Shown here piece after piece: positions 32,696 through 41,239 of a DNA stretch of 64,000 nucleotides. The translations under genes and the position numbers were made by a program. The DNA lies in NCBI RefSeq assembly GCF_036884655.1, contig NC_088347.1, positions 11,232,501-11,296,500 of the forward strand, given 5' to 3'. Source of the DNA: Musa acuminata AAA Group. Its lineage: Eukaryota > Streptophyta > Magnoliopsida > Zingiberales > Musaceae. The notes beneath the pieces are model-generated. The model was not told where the DNA came from and ran no database searches. It saw only the letters and a list, made by a program, of their open reading frames with translations. Positions within the stretch are counted from its first letter, which is position 1; the number at the start of each line of letters is the position of its first letter.

Positions 32696-32980
32696 GTTTA
32701 GACGTAAATCTGCGTCTAGACGTAAAACTGCGTTTAAGACGTAAATCTGCGTTTAGACATAAATCTGAGTTTAAGACGTAAATCTGAGTTTAGACGTAAA
32801 TTTGTGTTTAGACGTAAAACTGCGTTTAGACGTAAATCTGCGTTTAGACGTAAATCTACGTTTAGACGTAAAACTGCGTTTAGACGTAAATCTGAGTTTA
32901 GACGTAAACTGCGCTTAGACGCAAAACTGCGCTTAGATGCAATCTGCGCTTAGACGCAAACTGCACTTAGATACAAACTG
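32696..32980 (+). repeat. 18-bp tandem array with ACGT cores in the LTR
   Basis: About 16 head-to-tail units of tttagacgtaaatctgcg with variants (aaactgcg, aatctgag, cttagacgc). The right LTR has one more unit (about 39764-40057). The related LTRs at 4915-6985 and 54484-56229 have only a few scattered units, so the array expanded within this subfamily before this insertion. Confidence 0.85.
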
Positions 32981-33101
32981 AGAATTTGCTTTTGCATCGT
33001 AATAGTTTTTGAACGAACGCACCTTTTGGTTTTTAATCGCTGTAAGATTTCCACTGCACTAATTCACCCCCCCCCCTCTTAGTGCTCTCGATCCTAACAA
33101 T

Positions 33102-33113
33102 TGGTATCAGAGC
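33102..33113 (+). promoter_or_regulatory. Primer binding site of the young Sirevirus
   Basis: tggtatcagagc, an exact match to the initiator methionine tRNA complement, two bases after the LTR end. Confidence 0.92.
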
Positions 33114-33149
33114 AAGGTTAACTCTCGGAAGGATTAAAACCCAAGAGAG

Positions 33150-34724
33150 ATGGCATACGCCGGAAACCATGAGGGGCATTCGATTACACGTCCACCCATG
33201 TTCAGTGGAACGGACTACACTTACTGGAAGACCCGAATGAGGATCTTTCTTATTTATATGGATTTTGAACTGTGGAACCTTGTTGAAAATGGATTTTCAA
33301 AGTCTTCTCTTCCAATGATCGATTGGAATGAGTTGGAAAAGAAGGCTTTCGCTCTTAATGCAAAGGCTATGAATGCCTTATTTTGCGCACTTGATAAAAA
33401 CGAGTTTAATCGTGTTTCAACTTGCGAAACTGCTTTTGATATTTGGCACACACTTGAAGTGACCCACGAGGGCACAAGTAGAGTGAAAGAGTCAAAAATC
33501 AATCTGTTGCTGCATTCTTTTGAACTTTTCCGAATGAAACCGAGTGAAACCATTGGCGACATGTTTACCCGTTTCACGGATGTCGTCAACGGTCTAAAAG
33601 GACTCGGAAAAAGTTTTTCGGATTTTGAACTCGTAAATAAAATACTAAGATCCCTTCCTAAAAGTTGGGATCCTAAAGTCACTGCCATTCAAGAGGCAAA
33701 GGATCTGCGCAACTTCCCTCTTGAAGAACTAATCGGGTCATTAATGACCTACGAAATGACTTGCAAAGCTCATGAAGAGCAAGAAGACATCCTTCCAAAG
33801 AACAAGAAGGATATGGCACTTAAAACTTCTGAATGCCACTTGAGAGAAAACTCAAGTGATGAGGACTGTGATGATGACTTGGCACTTTTGACAAGAAAGT
33901 TTAAGAAATTCTTCAAAAGAAACAAGTTTAAAAACAATAAACTTGAACCCAAGAAGGACCAAGTGATCTGCTACGAATGTAAAAAGTCGGGACACTACAA
34001 GAATGATTGTCCCCAAGTCAAAAGAAGAACATCAAAGAAGAAGGCTCTTCAAGCAACATGGGATGACGCAAGCGCATCTGAAGAAGAAGAGTCCAACACC
34101 GAGCAAGTTGCTCATTACGCCTTTATGGCCATCGAAGAGGAGGTAACGGATTTATTAGATGCTGATTTATCTTTCGATGAATTATTAAATGCCTTCCATG
34201 AGTTATTTGATGAATGCAAAGTTATAAATAGAAAATACAAGTTGCTAAAAAGGGTACATAATAATCTTACTTGTGAGTTTGATAAGTTAAAAGTCGAACA
34301 TCATGATAGTTTAAATTCATGTATCAAATGTCATGATTTAGAAACCATACAAAAAGAAAACTTGCTACTTAAGGACACCTTGAAGAAATTCGAGGTTGGT
34401 AGCAAGTCATTAAACATGATCCTTACAAACAAGGGTCATGCTCCCAAAAGAAGTGAGATTGGATTTGTGAGGAGTCCTCACCGAAATCTAACTACCTTTG
34501 TAAAAGGCCCAATCTTACATGTTCAACACCAAACCAAGTGCAACTTTTGTTGCAAATCTGGACACAAGACACATTGTTGTCCATTCAAGAAAATAAGTCC
34601 AAACAAATTAATTTGGGTTCCTAAAGGAACCATGATAAACTCTATGCAACATGATAGAAAATGTAGATCTATTTATGAGGCACCCAAAAGCAAATGGGTT
34701 CCTAAAGATCATCCCTTCCTATAA
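33150..34724 (+). CDS. gag: Sirevirus gag, intact
   Basis: 524 residues from ATG at 33150 (MAYAGNHEGHSITRPP) to TAA at 34722. Residues about 1-60 are a DUF4219-like N-terminus (MFSGTDYTYWKTRM) and about 60-210 a UBN2-type gag core (TCETAFDIWHTL, INLLLHSFELFRM, NKILRSLPKSWDPKV). A first CCHC knuckle lies near residue 274 (CYECKKSGHYKNDC) and a second near 464 (CNFCCKSGHKTHCC), separated by an acidic and then coiled-coil-like region. The protein should assemble particles that package the RNA. It is the only undamaged gag of this family here. A gag-only reading fits an element that supplies its own particle protein but borrows pol. Confidence 0.93.
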   Translation: MAYAGNHEGHSITRPPMFSGTDYTYWKTRMRIFLIYMDFELWNLVENGFSKSSLPMIDWNELEKKAFALNAKAMNALFCALDKNEFNRVSTCETAFDIWHTLEVTHEGTSRVKESKINLLLHSFELFRMKPSETIGDMFTRFTDVVNGLKGLGKSFSDFELVNKILRSLPKSWDPKVTAIQEAKDLRNFPLEELIGSLMTYEMTCKAHEEQEDILPKNKKDMALKTSECHLRENSSDEDCDDDLALLTRKFKKFFKRNKFKNNKLEPKKDQVICYECKKSGHYKNDCPQVKRRTSKKKALQATWDDASASEEEESNTEQVAHYAFMAIEEEVTDLLDADLSFDELLNAFHELFDECKVINRKYKLLKRVHNNLTCEFDKLKVEHHDSLNSCIKCHDLETIQKENLLLKDTLKKFEVGSKSLNMILTNKGHAPKRSEIGFVRSPHRNLTTFVKGPILHVQHQTKCNFCCKSGHKTHCCPFKKISPNKLIWVPKGTMINSMQHDRKCRSIYEAPKSKWVPKDHPFL

Positions 34725-35384
34725 AAACATTAAAAGTCTAGGCCGGAGCAAGAAATAATATTCTGCTCCTTGACTCTCAATGGTCATAAACCAAGAATCA
34801 AAAAGGAACTCGCAAACAAGTGGAAGTTGTGAAATCACAAATACGATACAACCTTATTAGAAACGTATGATATCCAAATATGTCATGATCTTAAAAGGGA
34901 TACCAAACAAACATACGTATGCACGTTAAAAGATCTATCTTGATCGTACAAGAGCTTCTTCCTTAAATTAAAACTCTCCTCAAGGCAAAGGCTCCCTAAT
35001 CAAATCATATTATGTGCTCACTGGCTACAGGCGGTGGCACCTCTCCAGCTGGCGGTGACAACTCCAGCTATCACAGGTTGCCAGAGGTTGCACCGCTCCA
35101 GCCAGAGGTGCAACCGCCAGCAGCTCTGCCCTTTTAAACCCATACTAGGGCCGGCTAAGGAACCGACCCCAACTCACCCCCATTTCCTCCTCTACTCTTC
35201 CAAGTCTCCTCCATTCCCATTTCACTCCTCTAAGCCTTCCAAATACCTCCCATTTCGGAGCAAAACATCAAGAATCCTTCCTTCTCTTGAAGATTTCACA
35301 AAGGTACTCTCTAAGAAGCTCTTAAATTCTGTTTTGTTCTTCATTTACCTTAGCTTATCATCATCCCTCTAAACAGCAGTAGTT
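34725..35384 (+). other. Region between gag and the second ORF
   Basis: No protease or pol remnant is recognisable. 35030-35120 carries gcggtggcacc, ggttgcacc and ggtgcaacc motifs like those of the LTR cluster. 35150-35290 is pyrimidine-rich and resembles a 5' UTR. This may be a secondary promoter or leader for the second ORF. Confidence 0.5.
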
Positions 35385-36503
35385 ATGGGATCTAGAAGAT
35401 CCTCAAGGGACAAGGGAAAGAGGAGATTAGTAGAAGAGTTTGATTTCACTCTTTTCGATTCAAAATACCATGCTGAAAAATTTTCCTCTTTCGAACTTAG
35501 ATGTATTACTAAGGGAAAATACATAAATCTAAATGAACTAAGAAACTTAGAAACCATCCAATGGTTTGCGAACCTAGATCTACTTCCAATCTTGCAGATT
35601 AATGAACCCATCTATCCTAGGCTTGTTAGATTATTTTACAATAACATACAAATAGATGATGAAGGAAGAATGTCCACCTATCTTTTGGGACAACACATCT
35701 CAATCACTGATAAATTCATTTGTGATATGATAGGCATTCCCATAAAAAGCATAGGACTCTACTTTAGAGGATCATGGGATGATGAAAGTATTGGAACATC
35801 CTATGTTGAAGCCTTAGGAACAATCTTTGCCAATCTTAACATAGCATTGGTTCCTAAAAGTTGTGAACATCTATTGCCTTTGAACACTAAGATACTTCAT
35901 TATATCATGACTAGTATAATTCTTCCTAAACAATACCATCATGATGAAATAAGTCAACTAGAATTAGGAACTATGTACTCTATCTTGAAGGGACATGACA
36001 TCTGTCTTGGCTATCTTATTCAACAAAATATGTTAGAATTATCTAAGAAAGATATGATGCTCCCATATGGTGGTATAATCACTAGAATAATAAAAGCTTA
36101 CGACATTCTAATATCACCAGAAGAAGAAGTAATGAAAGTAGATCGATATAGCATAATAAACAAAAATCTACTTCACCGACTAAGATGCTATTATAGAAGC
36201 GGTAACTGGGTTAGACTCCCTAGAAGGACAGATCCCCCTCAGCCTGAACCTGAACCTGAATCAGAGCCGGAAACCCCAGTCTTTAGGAGTACCCAATCTC
36301 CTCCGATCCTTCCCCTTGAGGAAACACATCCAGCTGAGCAAACTCATACATCCATCGAAGAAATTGGGATTCGTATGGATCGATTCGAACAGAGACAAGA
36401 ACGGATTGAACAAAGACAAGATCAAATCCTATCTGAGCTGCAGCAAATTCATAGTCAATTTGACTCCTTGTTTAGACACTTTAATTTTCCACCGCATCAA
36501 TGA
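35385..36503 (+). CDS. Second ORF of the young Sirevirus, plant transposon-type protein
   Basis: 372 residues from ATG at 35385 (MGSRRSSRDKGKRRLVEEFD). The body (YPRLVRLFYNNIQI, GRMSTYLLGQHISITDKFIC, MIGIP) resembles the 'putative plant transposon protein' family (PF20167-like) found beside many plant retroelements; this is from memory and needs a profile search. A proline/glutamate linker (QPEPEPESEPETP, residues about 284-300) is followed by a coiled coil (RMDRFEQRQERIEQRQDQIL) near the C-terminus. No signal peptide or membrane segment is obvious, arguing against an envelope protein. It occupies the place of pol; function unknown. Confidence 0.75.
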   Translation: MGSRRSSRDKGKRRLVEEFDFTLFDSKYHAEKFSSFELRCITKGKYINLNELRNLETIQWFANLDLLPILQINEPIYPRLVRLFYNNIQIDDEGRMSTYLLGQHISITDKFICDMIGIPIKSIGLYFRGSWDDESIGTSYVEALGTIFANLNIALVPKSCEHLLPLNTKILHYIMTSIILPKQYHHDEISQLELGTMYSILKGHDICLGYLIQQNMLELSKKDMMLPYGGIITRIIKAYDILISPEEEVMKVDRYSIINKNLLHRLRCYYRSGNWVRLPRRTDPPQPEPEPESEPETPVFRSTQSPPILPLEETHPAEQTHTSIEEIGIRMDRFEQRQERIEQRQDQILSELQQIHSQFDSLFRHFNFPPHQ

Positions 36504-37729
36504 ACTTATTGAACACCTGTTGTTGTTGTAAACTTCTTATGATACTCACTTCTGATGAACTGGCTGTAAACATCTATTATGGTAAAAGTTACTGTTTGTG
36601 ATACTCACTTCTTATCAATACTGTTTGTAATGTGTCCAAATTAAGAATGTTGTGCGTTGAAACTAAAAGTTCTGAAAATCTTTTTTTTTAATTTCATTCG
36701 AAGAAAACTAGGAATGTTAATATGTCCGAACAGATAAATTTGTTAAAAAAAAATTTCGGACTATGTTGTACGATCAAATCACTTGATTTCCATGATTATA
36801 TGTGAAAATCTGCAACAAAATCTTGTCCGAATGCATCTTATTTATGAAACAGATTTTCTCGTACACCTTCATGAAAATTGAGTTTCTGAAATAGATTTGA
36901 TGAAGTGATTCATGTGTATGTATTCCATCTTGCAAAATCTTTACAATGGATTATAACACAAAGGGGAAGAAGTATTTAAAGCAATCTATGTAAAATTCCT
37001 CTATAAGCTTGCTATTATTATTTTCTGGTATCATAGTTACTATGTTTTTTGTTGATGACAAAGGGGGAGATATATATATGAATTGATAAACACTGCCATG
37101 ATGAGAAATATATGAATTGATGCTATGATTGCCAAACTTGTATTATACCATGTGATGAAATGCTATAATTGATAAACACTTTAAATGTTTGCATTATGAT
37201 ATCAAAAGCTTACATCGCAATTTTTCATGTTGGTATTTGATATTAGCAAACTTGCATGATGATAAAACTTGACATTATGATTTTCATGCAATGAGTTGAA
37301 CCAATATCACACACACTTGATTGTAGTACTTCTCCTTTTTGTTGATGACAAAGGGGGAGAAGTATGTTGATGACATGACATGTGATGCATAAGTTTATGC
37401 ATAAGTTCATGTTGTCGTGTTGTAAGTATTCATGATGAATATTGCAATGACTTGAATTCAGTTTGAATTCAAGGTTCTATCAATATGGCATATTGATAGG
37501 GGGAGTTTGTTTAAGTATGTTGATGACATGACATGTGATGCATAAGTTTATGCATAAGTTCATGTTGTCGTGTTGCAAGTATTCATGATGAATATTGCAA
37601 TGACTTGAATTCAGTTTGAATTCAAGGTTCTATCAATATGGCATATTGATAGGGGGAGTTTGTTTAAACTCCGGGAGTTAAGCTTAACTCCGTCATCAAG
37701 TGGTTGTCATCATAAAAAAAGGGGGAGAT
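36504..37729 (+). other. Sirevirus 3' noncoding region with repeated polypurine tracts
   Basis: AT-rich with no ORF. Purine tracts at 37059-37071 and 37349-37361 (acaaagggggaga), 37498-37504 and 37651-37658 (agggggag), and 37714-37729 (aaaaaaagggggagat, next to the LTR). 37361-37513 is tandemly duplicated as 37514-37666 (153-bp unit). Multiple tracts of this kind before the 3' LTR are a hallmark reported for Sireviruses. Confidence 0.82.
37714..37729 (+). promoter_or_regulatory. Polypurine tract of the young Sirevirus
   Basis: aaaaaaagggggagat directly before the 3' LTR at 37730; the plus-strand DNA primer in reverse transcription. Confidence 0.88.
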
Positions 37730-40193
37730 TGTTGAATCTCGTATTTTGATGATGAAACTACTTGATATATGTTTATGATTTAATCTACGTTTTGAGTGAC
37801 GCAGGATGCTTCGATCAGGATGAGACAATTAATGCAGGAACATCATGTTGTGCCGGAGGAACATGTCAGAAGATTGGACGTCGGGCCGGTGGATCGGTCG
37901 ACGTATCGACAGAAGGCTTCGGTTCGTGGACTCGGGCATCGGGCCAAGAAGAGCGGGTATTGTGCCAAGGATATCGGAGTTGCGGAGTCGACTGGCCGAT
38001 TGGGCAATAGGCTGCAGAAGAGGACGATGCGCCGAAGAATCGGACGAAGCGTCGAGAGACCAATGACATGCCGGACAACTTGGTTAATTGCTTAGAACTA
38101 ATTGTCTCGATCGAAGTTTTTGTTTTGTTGTGCAGGATTAACTACGATGAAAGTTAGACAAGCAGCAGGTGTTGCGCCGGAGTCAAGATCATGATCACAT
38201 TGGGAGTTCTAGAGTTCGACGGAAGTTCGGACGGTCGTCGGAGGTTCAGCGAGAACAGATCCGAGAAGTCCAGAAGCTTGCCAAGCGAAGCTCGTCGGAA
38301 CTCACCAAGTGGATCGTCGCAAAGTCCAGGAGTTTGCCGGAAGTCCGCAGAAGCATCACCGAGGGTTCATCGGATGATCGACGGAAGTTCGCCGGAAACT
38401 CGCCGGAAGAAGCGATTGACGTACCGAAGCAGAGCTGCAGAATTTGTCTTACATTTAATCGTAGTTAGCACGGTGATTAAGTTAGAAATGGGAGGTGATC
38501 CCATTAGCTTAATCCTGGGGCAATTGGGCCCCTGAAGAACTCAAGTTGGGTCGAATGGTTCAACCCATTCGAACCCAAGTAGCTGTGGGAGGTGCAACCG
38601 CCCAAGCAGGGAGGTGCAACCGCCCAGGCTAAGTCTCCAAGCGAGACTGGGCGGTGCAACCGCTCCAGCCAGGAGGTGCAACCGCCCACGGCTCAGTCTC
38701 CAAGCGAGACTGGGCGGTGCAACCTCCTATGTCAAGAGGTAGCACCGCCAGAGCTTAAGTTCCGAGCTCTGCCGAGAGGTGCAACCACCGAGCTCGGTCT
38801 TCGAGCTCTAGCAGAGTGATGCAACCTCCTTGGACAGGTGATGCATCGCCTGAGCTCGGTCTTCGAGCTCTGGCAGAAAGGTGCAACCACCCCTGACAGA
38901 GAGGTGCATCCGCCTGAGCTCAGTCTTCGAGCTCTGCCAGGCGGTGCAACCTCTCCAGTCAAGAGGTGCAACCGCCTGATCCCGGAATTCCGGGAATTGA
39001 TGGTTTTGAGCTCGAATTTTGAACTGGGTTGGGGCCTATAAATACCCCACCCATTCAGCACTGAAAAGATATAGACCTACACCGAAATCTTGATCTTTTC
39101 TGTGATTCTAAGAGCTCAAAAGTGTTGTAAAGCCTTTAAGTCTCCTCCTTCTGTTCTTCAAGTTTTCAGTTGTAAAGTGAGGAGAGAAAGGTCTGTAAAG
39201 GTTGTCTCCTGAGCCTGTCAAAAGGAGAGAAATTGTAAAAGGGTAGTTTGGCCTTCGCCTATTGAAGGAAGGCCCCTAGTTGACGTCGGCAACCTCGTCG
39301 GTGGAGGAAGCCAAAAGTGGAGTAGGTCAAGACTGACCGAACCACTCTAAATCTCTGGTTTGCGTTTATTTTCGAGCACTTTATCATTACTGCAAACCTC
39401 CTTCATTACTACTGCTCTCTGCGCTTTCACGAACAAGTTCTAAGTGCTGTTCTTCCGAATCTGCATTCAGACGTAAATTCGTATTTTCATACATTACAGT
39501 TTACGTTTACGTTTGATTCTGCAGAACTGTTTTCCGTGCTTTTACGAACGAGCTTCTTTGCAGTTTACACTTACATTTTGATCTTATTGATAACTGCAAA
39601 CTGTCCTCTACAATTTTACGAACGAGTTTTAACATTTAGACGTAAAACTGCATTCATACGTAAATCGGCTTTCCTCGCTCAATCATCAGTTCTCAGTTCA
39701 CGTTTACGTCTTGATTTCAACTGCATACTGCCTTCTGCGAGTATACAAACGAGTTTCAAAGTTTAGACGTAAATCTGCGTCTAGACGTAAAACTGCGTTT
39801 AAGACGTAAATCTGCGTTTAGACATAAATCTGAGTTTAAGACGTAAATCTGAGTTTAGACGTAAATCTGCGTTTAGACGTAAAACTGCGTTTAGACGTAA
39901 ATCTGCGTTTAGACGTAAATCTGCGTTTAGACGTAAATCTGCGTTTAGACGTAAAACTGCGTTTAGACGTAAATCTGAGTTTAGACGTAAACTGCGCTTA
40001 GACGCAAAACTGCGCTTAGACGCAATCTGCGCTTAGACGCAAACTGAACTTAGATACAAACTGAGAATTTGCTTTTGCATCGTAATAGTTTTTGAACGAA
40101 CGCACCTTTTGGTTTTTAATCGCTGTAAGATTTTCGCTGCACTAATTCACCCCCCCCCCCCCCCCCCCCCTCTTAGTGCTCTCGATCCTAACA
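37730..40193 (+). repeat. 3' LTR of the young Sirevirus
   Basis: 2464 bp, same termini and layout as 30687-33099. TATA box at 39037-39044, 18-bp array about 39764-40057, and a 21-C run (40150-40170) versus ten in the 5' LTR. Confidence 0.93.
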
Positions 40194-40198
40194 GCTAT

Positions 40199-41239
40199 CA
40201 TCGACATCAGACTGAAAACATGAGTTAGTGAAGCCTTCAACCTTAAGGCTATTACCTCCATTTACTAGTAAAAGATCCTTAGTCCTTCTCAAGTACTTAA
40301 GGATACACTTTACTGCTTTCCAGTGCTCCAAGCCTGGATCCGCCTGATACCTGCTCGTGACACTCAGAGCATGCGCTATATCAGGCCTAGTACATAGCAT
40401 GGCATACATGATAGACCCTATTGTTAAGGCATAAGGTATCATATCCATGTTCGCCCTTTCTTGGAATTTTTCATGCCAAAACTTTTGACAATGGTTTCTA
40501 TGTACCTGGACTGGGACAAGCCAAGCATTCTCTTAGATCTATCTCTATAGATTCTAATCCCCAAGATATAGGATGCTTCCCCTAAGTCCTTTATGGAGAA
40601 GTGTCTAGATAACCAAGTCTTTACTGTGGATAGCATTCCTACGTCATTCCCAATAATGAGGATGTCATCCACAAATAACACCAAAAAGGTGATAGCGCTC
40701 CCACTTACCTTTCTGTATACACAAGGCTCATCTTCGTTCTTAACGAAGTCATAAGATCTGATTGCCTCATCAAATCTTATGTTCCAACTTCGCGAAGCTT
40801 GCTTTAGTCCATAAATGGATCTAAGCAGCCTACACACCTTATCTGGGCAGTTCTTGGACACGAATCCCTCAGGTTGCATCATATACACCTCCTCCTCCAG
40901 GTTCCCGTTGAGGAATGCGGTTTTCACATCCATCTGCCAGATCTCATAATCATAGTGTGCTGCAATAGCCAATAGAATTCTGATGGATTTTAGCATTGCT
41001 ACGGGTGAGAAAGTTTCGTCGTAGTCAACACCTTGCCTTTGACGATACCCCTTAGCCACTAGCCTTGCTTTATAGGTCTCTACCTTTCCATCTACTCCGA
41101 TCATTTTCTTAAAGATCCACTTGCAACCGATGGGTACAATACCTTCGGGTGCATCAACTAGGTTCCAAACCTTATTGGAGTACATAGAATCCATCTCAGA
41201 ATTCATGGCTTCTTTCCACTTCCCGGAGTCTATACTCAT
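40199..41239 (-). pseudogene. Angela-like RT and RNase H start (copy M1, right half)
   Basis: The minus strand from 41239 encodes almost the entire [83 protein letters not shown], the catalytic FVDD (Tyr replaced by Phe) and DLGEASYILGIRIYRDRS. At 40439-40460 a deletion of the KKG-to-ERANM linker shifts the frame. RNase H follows (PDIAHALSVTSRYQADPGLE) to 40199, where the Sirevirus interrupts it. The remainder is at 30248-30681. Confidence 0.9.

Larger units (their letters stand above)
30687..33099 (+). repeat. 5' LTR of the young Sirevirus
   Basis: TGTTGAATCTC to GATCCTAACA. In order: a CGGAAGT/CGACGG-rich part (30780-31400), the GGTGCAACC cluster (31540-31910), the perfect palindrome tcccggaattccggga (31915-31930), the TATA box (31972-31979), the R/U5 region, an 18-bp repeat array (about 32696-32980) and a ten-C run (33067-33076). 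Frames within it recur at the same place in the other LTR and carry no recognisable protein. Confidence 0.93.
30687..40193 (+). mobile_element. Young Sirevirus-like element, 9.5 kb, gag plus unknown ORF, no pol
   Basis: LTRs 30687-33099 (2413 bp) and 37730-40193 (2464 bp); primer site at 33102; gag at 33150-34724; second ORF at 35385-36503; repeated polypurine tracts, with the last at 37714-37729. The LTRs differ by 51 bp in length, fully explained by one extra 22-bp palindrome-cluster unit, one extra 18-bp unit and eleven extra C in the right copy, plus a few substitutions. This indicates recent insertion. With no protease, integrase or RT it must have been moved by enzymes from a related element. 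Confidence 0.93.

Noticed and set aside
32696..32980. CRISPR-like array of 18-bp repeats
   Set aside because: Repeats are head to tail without unique spacers, in a plant LTR; it is a minisatellite.
35385..36503. Envelope-like protein of a Sirevirus
   Set aside because: No signal peptide or transmembrane helix visible; the C-terminus is a coiled coil after a Pro/Glu linker. I therefore call it a plant transposon-type protein of unknown function.
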